A stretch of DNA of 64,000 nucleotides from NCBI RefSeq assembly GCF_029931775.1, contig NC_079325.1, positions 39,038,673 to 39,102,672 on the forward strand. The letters are read 5' to 3'. The position numbers and the translations under genes were made by a program. This document shows, piece by piece, positions 38,201 through 50,200 of the stretch. Under the pieces are notes generated by a model that saw nothing but the letters and a program-made list of their open reading frames with translations, did not search any database and was not told where the DNA came from. The DNA comes from Euleptes europaea. Taxonomy: Eukaryota; Chordata; Lepidosauria; Squamata; Sphaerodactylidae. Each line of letters opens with the position of its first letter. Positions within the stretch are counted from its first letter, which is position 1.

Positions 38201-41200
38201 TAACTGTTACTGACCCTCCTCCCTGGTTTATGCTTGTGTGTTTATTTCATATATACTTTATTTTAGATGCTGTTTTGATGTTCACTTCCTTGGGTACCCT
38301 ACTTGGGTGAATGTTTTGTATAATAAATGAATCCCCCCATCATGTTACTGCATTTTTAAGTTTGTGTGTATGTATTTGTTAAATGCTTGCCAAACACTTC
38401 TGCAAAACCACACTATCCATGTGTCTTTGATACTTCAATGCTACATTGGTTCCCCACAAGTAACCTTGGAATGGTTATGGATTAGTAAATGTATTTTGGT
38501 ACTTCTTGTTCAGACTGTTTTCAAACTTTGTGTGTATGTGTGGTGTTTTTTTTTTTAACGAAAGGGCTGGGAAGAAGGGATGATTGGCATGAAGAAAGGA
38601 GGAAGGCGCTTTCTCCTTGTTCCACCAGCACTGGCTTATGGATCGCAGGGAGTAGCCAGCCGCATCCCTCCAGACTCGACCTTGGCCTTTGAGGTGGAAG
38701 TCAAGCGGGTGAGTAGCTCTTTCCAGACACATAGGCCTTTGTGGGGGTTATTGGAATACCCAGATCCTTGTGATGTGTTACTGGCCAAGTAACAAGGCTA
38801 CATAGCATGTGACTTTTGCTCCCTTAGGTGAGGCTTGTGAAGGACTTCGGCTCCAATGGACAGAACCTAGGCCCAAGAGATTCTCTTGTGCCTTCCCCTG
38901 GGCCACACCAGGAAAACCTCTGCACAGATCCAGCAGGGTTGCTTCCCTCGACACTACCTCCAAAACCAGGGTGAGAAACCAAGTGGTTTAAGAACTTAAC
39001 GTGAAATAAATCTAATGATGTTGCAAATACACCGCTGCCTCTGTGTTAGAATTTGACATTGCTAATAAGGTCCTTCTGGACCAGACCTAATCATACTGTG
39101 ATCCATTGTTGTTTCCAGCCAGATGCTTCTAGCCCCTCACCAGCAGGGCATGAAGGCAGCAGCTCTCCTCTATTCTCTCCCCACTTGGTGGGGGACACTG
39201 CCTTTGAACTTAGAGGTTTCATTTAGCTTGTATGCCAGCTGCTATCACAGACTTCTCTGTAATCCGTTTGTGTATTTCCTTTTTTTTAAAAAACAAGCAC
39301 AGCTTTGGCTGCAGTGAATCTGCCTGTTCTGAATTGTTATGTATGCATTCTCTGTGAGGGTTTGCTGGGGGCAGGTTCTGCAGATTTCTGGAAATTGTGG
39401 GATATCTCCTTGGTTTCAAAAGCAGCTGGTGGGCCAGTGCAGACAGAATTCTGCCCATCCTTAGCCTGTTCTATGGCATTGGGATCTCCTGGTCCCTTCC
39501 CTTTCAAAACAGATACTGCTGGAGGAGAGAAAGGAACCTGTGAAAATATGCACAGTAGGCCAGGGAGCTTTTTGTCACTGAACTGATATTTGTAGTGAAA
39601 GACCTTCCTCCATTGCCAGACAGAGAGAGAACAGATTCTGCAGTGATACCATTTCTGTTGTCATCTTTGCATTGATGGGCAACAGGATGGGAACATTATG
39701 CATTCTCCCTCCTCGCTTCCTAAAATTTTTATATAATTTTATGTAATGTTTAGAATGCTATTTTATGGTTTTAATGAACTTTATTGTTATGATGTTTTAA
39801 TTGTTACCCGCCCTGAGCCTGGCCTCAGCTGGGAAGGGCGGGTTATAAATTTAACAGATAAATAAATAAAATATCCCATTTCCTTGCCTGCTTCAGCCTT
39901 GGTTTGCTCTTAATGAATGTTCCAGCTTGCTTGAAATATTGACTGCATTCAGACTTCACAACATACAGTAGCTTATGCAACACTATGCTTAATCTAAGAG
40001 ACATAAGTAACAAATCCAGGTGTATGTGCCTGACCTCCCTCTCAGTAGGGAAGATATCCTTCCTAATATTGCCATCTCTGTGGCTCAGCAGCTACAAGGG
40101 GCAAGGAATTCAGATGTTACAACAAACCGCAATTAGCACAAACTGGTTAACCAACATTAGTTTGAAAACCCTGTCATCTTGACAAAGGGCAGATGGTTCT
40201 ATTGGAGACCAGTATATGTTTAATGAGCAATATTTGCAATGAGCATTAAGTATATGCTTAATGAGCAATGTTTGCAATCATCAAGCATTTTAAGATTCTT
40301 GGAATACTTCTGCAATGCATAGAAGTGTTAAAGCTCCTTTCTATCTTGTAGGGAGCCTGCTGTGCGGGTGAAATCCAACTCCATCAGTGAACAGCTAGCG
40401 GTAAGTCCCCAGTTCAGCCAAATCTCAATATTTGAGAAATTTGATTTAGGGGGTTCAGCTGAAACAGATGCAGATTAGAACCCCAAATACAACATAACCT
40501 CAAATAATATCTCCCTCTGCAAAAACAAGCAGGCAGGGTATCTATGAGACCACCAGTTGTTTGAGGAACATAAATTACCTTTTTCTGCAGGTATTGCAAT
40601 TTCTGGACAAATGTCAGGGATGCTCTAGTCTAGGCTGATCCTGCATTAAGCAGGGGGTTGGACTAGATGGCCTGTATGGCACCTTCCAGCTCTACGATTC
40701 TGTGAATTCTTGTAAAAGTACTCTTGGAAGGATAAAATCATGATGCAGGCATGAACAAAGCAGTGTTGGTTTTTGGTAATTGACTCACCTGTGGTTGTAC
40801 CTTGATTTCACCATCAGAGAAAGAGTTATGATAATAGCACATAGCTGGGGGAAAATCTAACAAGAAAAAAGTTGTACTGTTGTGACTGTGGGGGAAAGCT
40901 GCCTTTTAAAGTCCCCGTATTGTACCAGTGAATAGTATGAATATTCCTGTCTGTCAATGGAAAACATACTTACCGCATAATGAGAAAAGAAAATGGTGTC
41001 CTATCCTGCCACGCAGGAACCATTTGGCTTTGGAAGAGCAAGCAATGGACAAACTGCAACCCTGTTTCCTCTTTCCCAGAACCCTGACGTAGCGAAAGCA
41101 AAGCTGATTTCACGGATGGCGAAGATGGGGCAGCCCATGTTGCCTTTCCTCGCAGGCACGGCTCCAGCTCAGCTTGACTCGAGCGATTCGGAGATGGAGG

Positions 41201-44200
41201 TGGGCTTGTTTGAGAGGTTGAGGGGGTGGGGCTCCTGCTGACATTGTTGCTGAGACTGGGGAGCTGATTCTGTGGCAGTCAAAGCGGGACACGGGCTAAA
41301 GCAGTGGCTCAGGTAGAAGCCCTTGGTGGGATGTGCCTACATGTCGTTCGGCCTTTAAATGGGATTTAAAACAAAATAACCCTGATTCTTCCTGAACTTT
41401 AAGGGTGGGACAAGCTAGGAATCCTCACTAAAATCAACATGTAATTACGAGTTGCTATTTAAGCTCTGCCAGGTCACAGTTCCTAACAAGGCCCTCTGTC
41501 AAATTAGCTGTTCTCAGAGTGGAAGGCTTGTTATGTACACTGTCCAGTAAGGTTGCCAGTTGCAGCCCAGAGTCAAGGGTGTACTTCTGAGTTCCCTGAT
41601 GTCACAGGAAATGAGGCATCTACGGCTCCCTCCACCATTCCCCTCTCCCTCATGCACCTGAAGTATTAGTTATTTGAGCAGGTTGGATGGTGGGGGCAAC
41701 AGGGTTAGGGAAGGAACAGCTGGAAGATGCTGAGGCTGTCTTGTCTCCCCCTGCATTGGACAAAAAGAAAGAACCAATATAAACTCTGCAGTGAGACCTG
41801 GCAACCCTACATGGGACCAAGTTCTATTGGCAGCAGGGTCTACTTCTTTTTTCTCACTCATCTCATCTTATTTATTTTGCTACACTTGTAACCTGCAGAG
41901 ATTCAAAGTGGATTACAAAGTATAACAAACCATTCAGTCAGACAGCATAAGACATCCAATAAACAATGTAGTAGGACTGGGATTACCAAATTAGAACACA
42001 GACACAAACCCTGTCTAAGGCATAACATACCCTAAGGCAGAGAGTGGGTTACAAAGACAGAAGACAGTGCAGTAAAAGCAGGACGATACGTACATACAAT
42101 AGACATTTTGTTTTGCTCTTTCCCCAGGACCCAAATTCCTTGCGAGGAGCAGCAGAACAGCCAGCGCCATCCTCCCCCTTGAAGCCATCGCCTCAGACGA
42201 CCCTGCCGCAGATGACGGCACACGGTAAAGAGCCAGGAAGGTTTAGGGCTGCATGTTCTTCTTGGGGCAGGTCTCAACCAGCTGCTTGCTAAAGTCTCAT
42301 GTTATGAAAGAAGCAGAGAACAAATTAAGATCAAGGAGCTGAACCCTTCCTAACCACCTGGAAACCTTTATTATGACATTTCTACACTGCTTTTCTGCAT
42401 ATAGCTGAGCTGAAGGCAGTTTGCATAATGTGATTCAGTGTGCACATGTTACAGTCATAAGAGTAATGTGCTTGCATATGTTTAGATACCCTTCTGGCTT
42501 CTCAGATTACAGTAAGCATGTCTTCTTCACAGCCATTGCGGCTAGAAGCTTGGTTTTTTAACATACATATTTTGGAGGAAGACGAATTCTGTACCTGCCG
42601 CCTCTCTGTGGATGCTTGCTGAATGTCAGTATACATGCAACCCTTGCTCCTAATTTCTGTAGCTGTGCTATATTATCAATGCCTGTTTTTGCTGTGGAGC
42701 ATGATGCAGTCGTCCCCATCACTTGTGCTCTTCCAGCTGTCAGCTCTGTCCTAGGAAATCTACGTAGCCTGTCCCAGGCTAGGAGTGGGGGGATGTGATT
42801 GATCGCACTGGGCCAGGCACAATGTAGGCTGGTGTGACAGCGCTGCACCGATGTGGGAAATGTGCAGAGGAATGGAGTGGGGGGCACATTTAATCTACCA
42901 CAAGCACAGCCTGTCTGTATGGAGCTGAGCAACATTAATGTCTCTGGTTTCCTCTTAGTGCCTCAGCTCACTGTTTCGGGGCTGCAGATGTCCTCTGGTG
43001 CCATAATGCCTGCAGCCCTTCAGTCACATTCAGTTGTTCCCGGGACAGCCCAGGCTTTTCAGGTACGGAGATGCTAGTTGCTGGAGCTTCTTTATCAGCA
43101 GATGCTGCATTTAGAGCACTTCTCTCCATCTCCCCCTACACACACATGCGCCAAAGACTTTCATGGCATTACCACTCTGATGCATTGCCTCTTCTGTGGT
43201 CCGGTACCAAGAAAATTATACTTAGACCTAGGTGGTGTGGCTTCAAATCATGCCTTTGCTGTGGATTCAGTTCCTCACCTGTGAAAAAAGAACTAAGCAT
43301 ACTACCTCACAGGCTGAGAGTGGTCACAAAGGTGGTGATGCATTTTGGAAATCAAAACTGCTATACCAATGAGGACTAGAAGCTTTGGTTTTAAAGCTCT
43401 CAACTGAACAGATATAGTATGTCCCCTTAACATTATTGGTTTTCCAGCTGTGATAGTTTCAAGTGCTGGCTTTGCAGCCCTGGACCCCACTCACCTATTT
43501 AGATTTGAGGGTTATGAATTATGCTGTTAAATGGGATTTGACAACCACACACACACACACACACACACAGAGTCTGTTTCACAATTCAAAGAGGAATATT
43601 TTCAAGGTCCTGTCAAACTGAGGCTTTGCCACTTGCTCTGTCAAGCCTGACTCTAATTTCCCTTGCTCCCTCAGCCATATGCAGGGGTGACATATGCTTA
43701 CCCACAAGCCACTCCTGCAACTTCTCAGCTCCAACCTGTTGGGCCAATGTACCCCGCTCCTTTTCAAGGTATGCTAAAAGAAATGTGTAGTGCATGTGTA
43801 ATTGAGAACTACTCTGAAGTGAGTGTGCAGGAAGTCCTTAATTCAAATCCCTCCTCAGACAGGAACTCAGAGGCCTTGGGCAAGCTGCTGTCAGCCTCAT
43901 CCATCCCATTGTCCCTCTGCACTAGGTGGACACCCACCTCCACTCACAGTGCCTGCCTACGCATCTGGCTCCCTTCTCGGCATGCTTATGCTAGCTGAGG
44001 TAGGAAAAGCTGGCATGCAGGCCAAGTCCATTTTCAGGTGTTTCTCTTCCCACTCACCACCCACCCCTAACTTTGAAATTCCCTGTCCCAGGCAGTGTGT
44101 TAAACCCCTTTTCGTCCCTACCTTTCCAAAGGTCAGTTATTACTGTAAAATATTTTGCAATTATTTCAAAATTATTTTGTTGGATTTTGTTGCTGTTGGC

Positions 44201-47200
44201 TGTTTGTGAAGCATTGGGAGAGGAGGAAAACTACTCATTGTTGCCACTTCATATGACAGTCTGACCCATTAATGGTGATAGATTAAATTTCCATGAACTG
44301 AGACGCAGAGATAATCAAAACTGTGTTTCCAGCTTCTTAGAAAAAATGGTTACTATTTGGGTTATATATAGACTCTGTAAGGAAGTAAGAGCTCCGTGGC
44401 TGCAGTACTGCAGTCAAAAGCTCTGCTCACGACCTGAGTTCGATCCTGACGGAAGTCGGTTTCAGGTAGCCGGCTCAAGGTTGACTCAGCCTTCCATCCT
44501 TCCGAGGTCAGTCAAATGAGTGCCCAGCTTGCTGGGGGTAAAGGGAAGATGACTGGAGAAGGCACTGGCAAACTACCCTGTAAACCAGGGGTGGGGAACG
44601 TCAGGCCTGAGGGTTGTTTAAGGCCCGCGAAATCATTTGGTCTGGCCCTTCATGGGTCCTGGCAGATCTCCAGCTCAGAAGGATCTAAGACTGGCGATCC
44701 GCCCCCTCCCGCAGACAGGAATACCCTCTAGTCAAGACGGATGTGAGTTTGTTTTGCTGAGAAAAGGAACCTTTTTCCCCCCTTGCAGAAGTCATCAGCT
44801 ATGGAGCTGCTAGGACCGCCCAAGAAACTGTGTTAACCCTTTGTGTTAACCCTTTGCCCGCACGGGGAGGGGGGTCATCTGGGGCAGCTGCCTGCTTGGG
44901 GCTTGGTCAGTTAATTTTTAAGTTGATAATTTTGTATGGCCTGTGAATGATGTTATAAATTTCCAAGTGGCCCTTGGCGGAAAAATGGTTCCCCACCCCT
45001 GCTGTAAACAAAGTCTGCCTAGTAAACATTGGGATGTGATGTCACCCCATGGGTCAGGAATGACCCGGTGCTTGCACAGGGGACCTTTACCTTTAAGGAA
45101 GTAGTGGGACAGACTTTCTAAATTCAGCTCAATATTTACTTAGGGGTTTTTTAAAGTAAGATTTTAAATTTGATATACAATACTTGTTCCATATATTAAC
45201 AGAGTAATGTGATTAGAGATGCCTATTTTTTTTCTGTATATATTTCTCAGATCAATAGGCTTGACAGCACAATATATATTTGCTGATGTTTATATTTGTC
45301 CCATTTCAATAACACTGGAAACCTGTAAATATAAAATATGAAAAGCTTTTTAAGAACTTCCATGCTGTTTCCCCCTCCCCCCCCCCCCCCATTGCTGCAG
45401 CTGGAGACATTGGTTCATTCCTGATGACAGAGGCCAGGCAGCAAAACACAGAAATCCGCCTAGCTGTCGGCAAAGTGGCCGATAAAATAGATCACCTCGC
45501 AGACAAGGTAATGGGGTTCTCGGGGTTCATAAACTCTATGTTAAGAATGACCTTGCTGGATTAGACCTAAGGTCTACTTTCATCAGGCAGTTCATAAGTC
45601 AGGCACTGATGATGCAGCATTTTTGTTTATCATCCCAAATCTGGTGTTTGGGGGACTGCTGTTCCTGCACATGGCAGTTCTGTTTTGCTTTTGTTAAGTA
45701 GCCATACACCTCAAATGAAAATCAGTGCAGTGTAGGGTTGCCAACTGCTAGGTAGTAGCAGGAAATCTGCTACTTCAACTGATCTCCAGCCAGTAGAGAT
45801 CAGATCACCTGGAGGAAAATGGCCACTTTGGCAATTGAACTCTATGGCATTGAAGCCCCTCCCCAAACCCCGCTCTCCTCAGGCTCTGCCCCAAAAATCT
45901 CCCGCCGGTGGCGAAGAGGGACCTGGCAACCCTAGTGCAGTGGATTCCTGGGCTACAAGACAGAGCTACTTATTTGGGGCCTGTTGCTTATGCTGGCTGC
46001 TCTATTACATTGCTGTGGTTCCTTGCTCTATTTATTATTATTATTATTACTATTTAGATTTTTAGGCCACTATTCTGCCAAGTCGGGCTCAGAGCGGCGT
46101 ACAACATTATTATACAATTATTATTACACAGCGCCCTTCATTTATCCATCCCAACAGTAGAGGAAGAAAAGGAGAAAGGAAGGCCAGCAGGGTTGAAACC
46201 GTTGCTATCTTCAACCATAAGCCCGACAGAACAACTCCATTTTGCAGGGGCTGCAGAATTGATTTAAGTCCCACAGGGCCCAGATCTCACTAGGAAGAGT
46301 GTTTCACCAGGTTGGGCCCAGAGCCCCAAAGGCCCTGGCTGAGCACAGCCGGACCTCTTTCAGGCCAGGGATCAGCAGCAGATTTTCTCCTGCAGAGGGA
46401 AGAGCTCTTTGGGGGGCATAACGGGAGTCTCCATTATTCAGGTAGTTTTTATGGTTTGTCTGCAGTAGGCCCACCAAGCCCTTTCCATTTCCACTCTTCA
46501 TTTTCTCTGGTCCTTCTGGGAGCACCCCAGTTCCAGCTGCCCTGCTAGCTTATGATGCTGTGTAGCACTTGCACATGGCAGCGTAGGGGGCAGGGTGGCT
46601 AGGCCACTTGTAAGCAACTGGTGTGCAGAATAAAGAAAAGGCCTGAAGCTGTCAGGTGGACCGGGCTCGCCTCTCCACTTTCTGCATCGCTCAAACTGCT
46701 GGGGAACACATTAAACTGACACTGCTAATGGATTTGGTCACCGCAGCACCAAAGAACTGAACTTTTTCCTATTTCTGCACAATACCCATTCCTAGGAAAT
46801 AGGTACAGCTTTTTCTAACCCCGGATGACTCTCTGTTCAGTGGTGCCTGAGCCACTGGACTCGTATCGATGTCTTACTGCTCAGGATATCGGCTGGGCCA
46901 TGCTTCCAAATCATTCTGGAGGGAGTTATCTCCCACTTGTTCTGCTGCTCGTCTCCCTCCACGCAGCCATGCCTCACTCCGGCCCCTTCCTCTCTAAGCA
47001 CAGTTCACCAAATCTTCCTGGCCTCTTGAGGGGAGGAGAACCAAAGCCCTGCATGGTCTCCTCTTCAGCATTGACCTGTCTCAGCCAATGTTGAGAAGAG
47101 TCCTTGCTCAATTAGTTGTTTCTAGCCTAAGATTGGAGGGGAAGTGCAAGGGCATTCCACCCGCTGCCTGAGTATGGTGAAGCGGCAGCTTTCCCCTCTG

Positions 47201-50200
47201 GTTCTCATCTGGAGTCTGTTGCTGGTTGCCTTGGGAGGGCTGGTAAGTTACTGGCTAGCTCTTAAGTTTCTCTGCCTCCTGCAGGCTGACGTTAAGACAC
47301 TGCAACTCTGTTCCTTCCAGGTGAATGAGCTACAGAAGCAGAACTCAAGCCACAGTTTATTGCCCGGCAGCTCCTCTGTTACCATGGAAACAACGATGAT
47401 CATGAGCAACATCCAGCGCATCATCCAGGTGAGGGCCTTTTAGCCTGTGAAAGGTATCTTTGTTGGCTCTCTGGCGAGAAACTCATCCACTAACATTTGC
47501 CAAGGGGATTTAGGGTCGGGGAGAAACAATTCCATGCAACTTGGAAGAATGCCCAAGATATTTTTCAAGTGATATTCCAGGGTATATTGGTTCCTTGTCA
47601 GAGACTCGTCGGCCAGAAGATGAGTAAGGGCAACAAGCTTCTGTGAGAAAAAAACAGCCTGCCTGCTGGCTACAGAGCAGCACAGTAGCCAAGGGGCTGA
47701 GCTGTAATCCAAAAGGTCTTGGCTCAGATATCCCCACTGATACAGACCCAATAGATAGGCTTAGGCAAACCACACTCCCTCTGCCCCCTGTCTCACCTTG
47801 CAGGGCTGCTGTGAGAATGTGTGAGAAAGCAGTATTTGAGCATCTTCCCTTGCAATGAGCAGCCACAGAGGAGTGTTAGGGGTATTCGGGAGCATGCTCT
47901 GAGTTCATGCAGGGTTACTGGAAGGCTCAAGAAGCCTGGCAGTGCCCTGCATGAACTGGGTTTGCATCCTGGAACGTCCCCCCCCCCCCCATGGAATCCT
48001 TTGCAGTGCTCAAGACACAGTAAGTCAGTACTGTGGGGAAGCATTCCTAAAAATAGAAAATCTGAAAATTGCTCCCCCAGTGGAAGAGGGACCAAATTGG
48101 GGTTGGGATGGGGGCAGCCCTTGGGCCTCCCTCAGTGGTGTTTTCCTCTGTGTCCCTGTTCTGGGATGCTCTTGCTTCTTTCCTGCACTGTGTTCTTGTT
48201 GCAGGAGAATGAGAGGCTGAAGCAAGAGATCTTTGAGAAGAGCAGCCGGATTGAGGAGCAGAACGAGAAGATCAGCGAGCTGATTGATCGCAACCAGAGG
48301 TGAGGAGAGCTCATGCTCTCTACTTTGTAAAGATGTATTTTTGAGCAGAGCGACCTCTTGATGGAGCAGAGGAATACCTTGCACGCTCCTCCATATTGGA
48401 GGAGTAGCCCACGCTCACAGCTCTATGAGGAATACTGTTGGCCTCTGCCACTGTGTGTTCTCAATCATAAATATTGCTTTACTTCACTCGTGGCTGGCTG
48501 TATCACCCCTGTAAGTTTTTGGAATTCTCTCTGGGGGCCAGTTGACCCACCTCCTGGAGCCCTCTTCCCCCCTAGGCTGTTGAGGATGCATCCTGCCATA
48601 CCATAAAAACATTTTGCAGCTGCCCCCTTAGCAATTATTTCTAGCTGGAGCAGCAGCCTGTTAGCACTTGGCAACAATCCCAGCAAAGTTGTGAAGGTGA
48701 TCCAACCAGCAGTGCTCTCTTCTTAGTCTAGCTAGCTCAGATCGGGGAAAGGAGGGTAGAAATGAAGCAAAAAGCCTTTTGTAAGGAGTGTGTGAAGAGA
48801 GGGAGCTCAAATTGTGGAGCATCCAGGACTAGAACTTGGATCAGGTAGGACCAAAACCTCCCACCAGAAAGAACTGCTTAATTTTGAGAAACCTGTTCCT
48901 CCAGATGGAGAATTTGTGTGGGGCATTAAAATGAACAAACTCCTTTTGCCATACTGTGATTAAATGTGATAAGACTGCTTTGAGTCACGTAAAATAGAGT
49001 AATGGATGAAATCCACCCCTCAGACCAATCCTGCCATCAGGACTCATAAAGCCATGCGCTGCATATTCTCTTCCCAGGTACGTGGAGCAGAGCAACCTCT
49101 TGATGGAGAAGAGGAACACTTCACTGCAAATAAACAACGAGCACACGCAGGCAAGGGTCTTGCATGCTGAGCAGGAGAAGGTAAACTCTGCGGGAGTGGT
49201 GGCCGAGAAGTCTGGGAAATGAGCAAGGCTGCCAGGAGGGCAACAGTGGCCCAAGATCATGACCGATCAGAAGCCCTCTCAAGTTGGGTTTACTGTTGTA
49301 GATCGGAACCCTGTTTTGCCTGTATAGATCCTTTGAAATATAAGGGGGAAGTAGAATTGTTCTAACTATGCTTCAGCCCCCTTGTTTTAAAAACAGCTGG
49401 GTGGCTAAAAGACACTAGGGCAAAGGTTCCCAAACTGTACTCTAAGGAGCACTTGGTGCTCTGCAAAACATCTCCTAGTGCTCCATGAAGAGATTGGAAA
49501 GAAAAATACTACTGTCATTCGGTTTAGTATATAGGTGCTAGGTGAAAATCAGTGCTCCGTGACGACTTTCTCTCCTGAAAAGTGCTCCATGACTCAAAAA
49601 AGTTTGGGAAACTCTGCACTAGGGCATAGCTGAATCTGCATTTGGTGATTTTAAACATGTGCTTTTCTTGAAGCAATGCTAGAGCTACAGATGCTCAACT
49701 TCTGTGTTTGGTAATTCATGTGCCAAACACACGAGAGTGCAGTTCACCCCCAAAGCTCTGCTAACCTTTTCCTCTGCTGACAATTCTCTCCTGCTTTTAT
49801 ACTGGTGGTGTTAACTTTCCTTTCCTGTTGCTGCTTTTCTTCCCCCTGTTAGCACACGCTGCCATTGGAACAGGGCTGGGACCAGGTGAGGCATTGTCCT
49901 CTGATGTCCAGAAAATCTGGATTATTCCCCCTCCCTGTTTTTTCCACACTTACCCAATCCGTGTGAACCAAGGCTTCCCTCATTGATGGCTCATCCCAGA
50001 TAATAGTGTCGAGTAGGGTGAATTAACCTCTCTCTAGATTAGCCCAAGCTCACTAAGAATTTGGGAAACACAGAAACACTTCAGGAGCAGAACCTTCCCA
50101 TCCGGATCTTGCATGCTGCAGATGCAAAATCATCATTGGTGGGAAGGGGAAGACCTGAACTCTGTACTCTCGATTTTTCCTGTTGAGAGCCCAGGCTTGT

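Noticed and set aside
41546-41812. Second TAGGG-type hAT element
   Set aside because: Inverted ends are visible (AAGGTTGCCAG and CTGGCAACCCTA), but no 8-bp duplication was found, so it is mentioned only as a possible worn copy.
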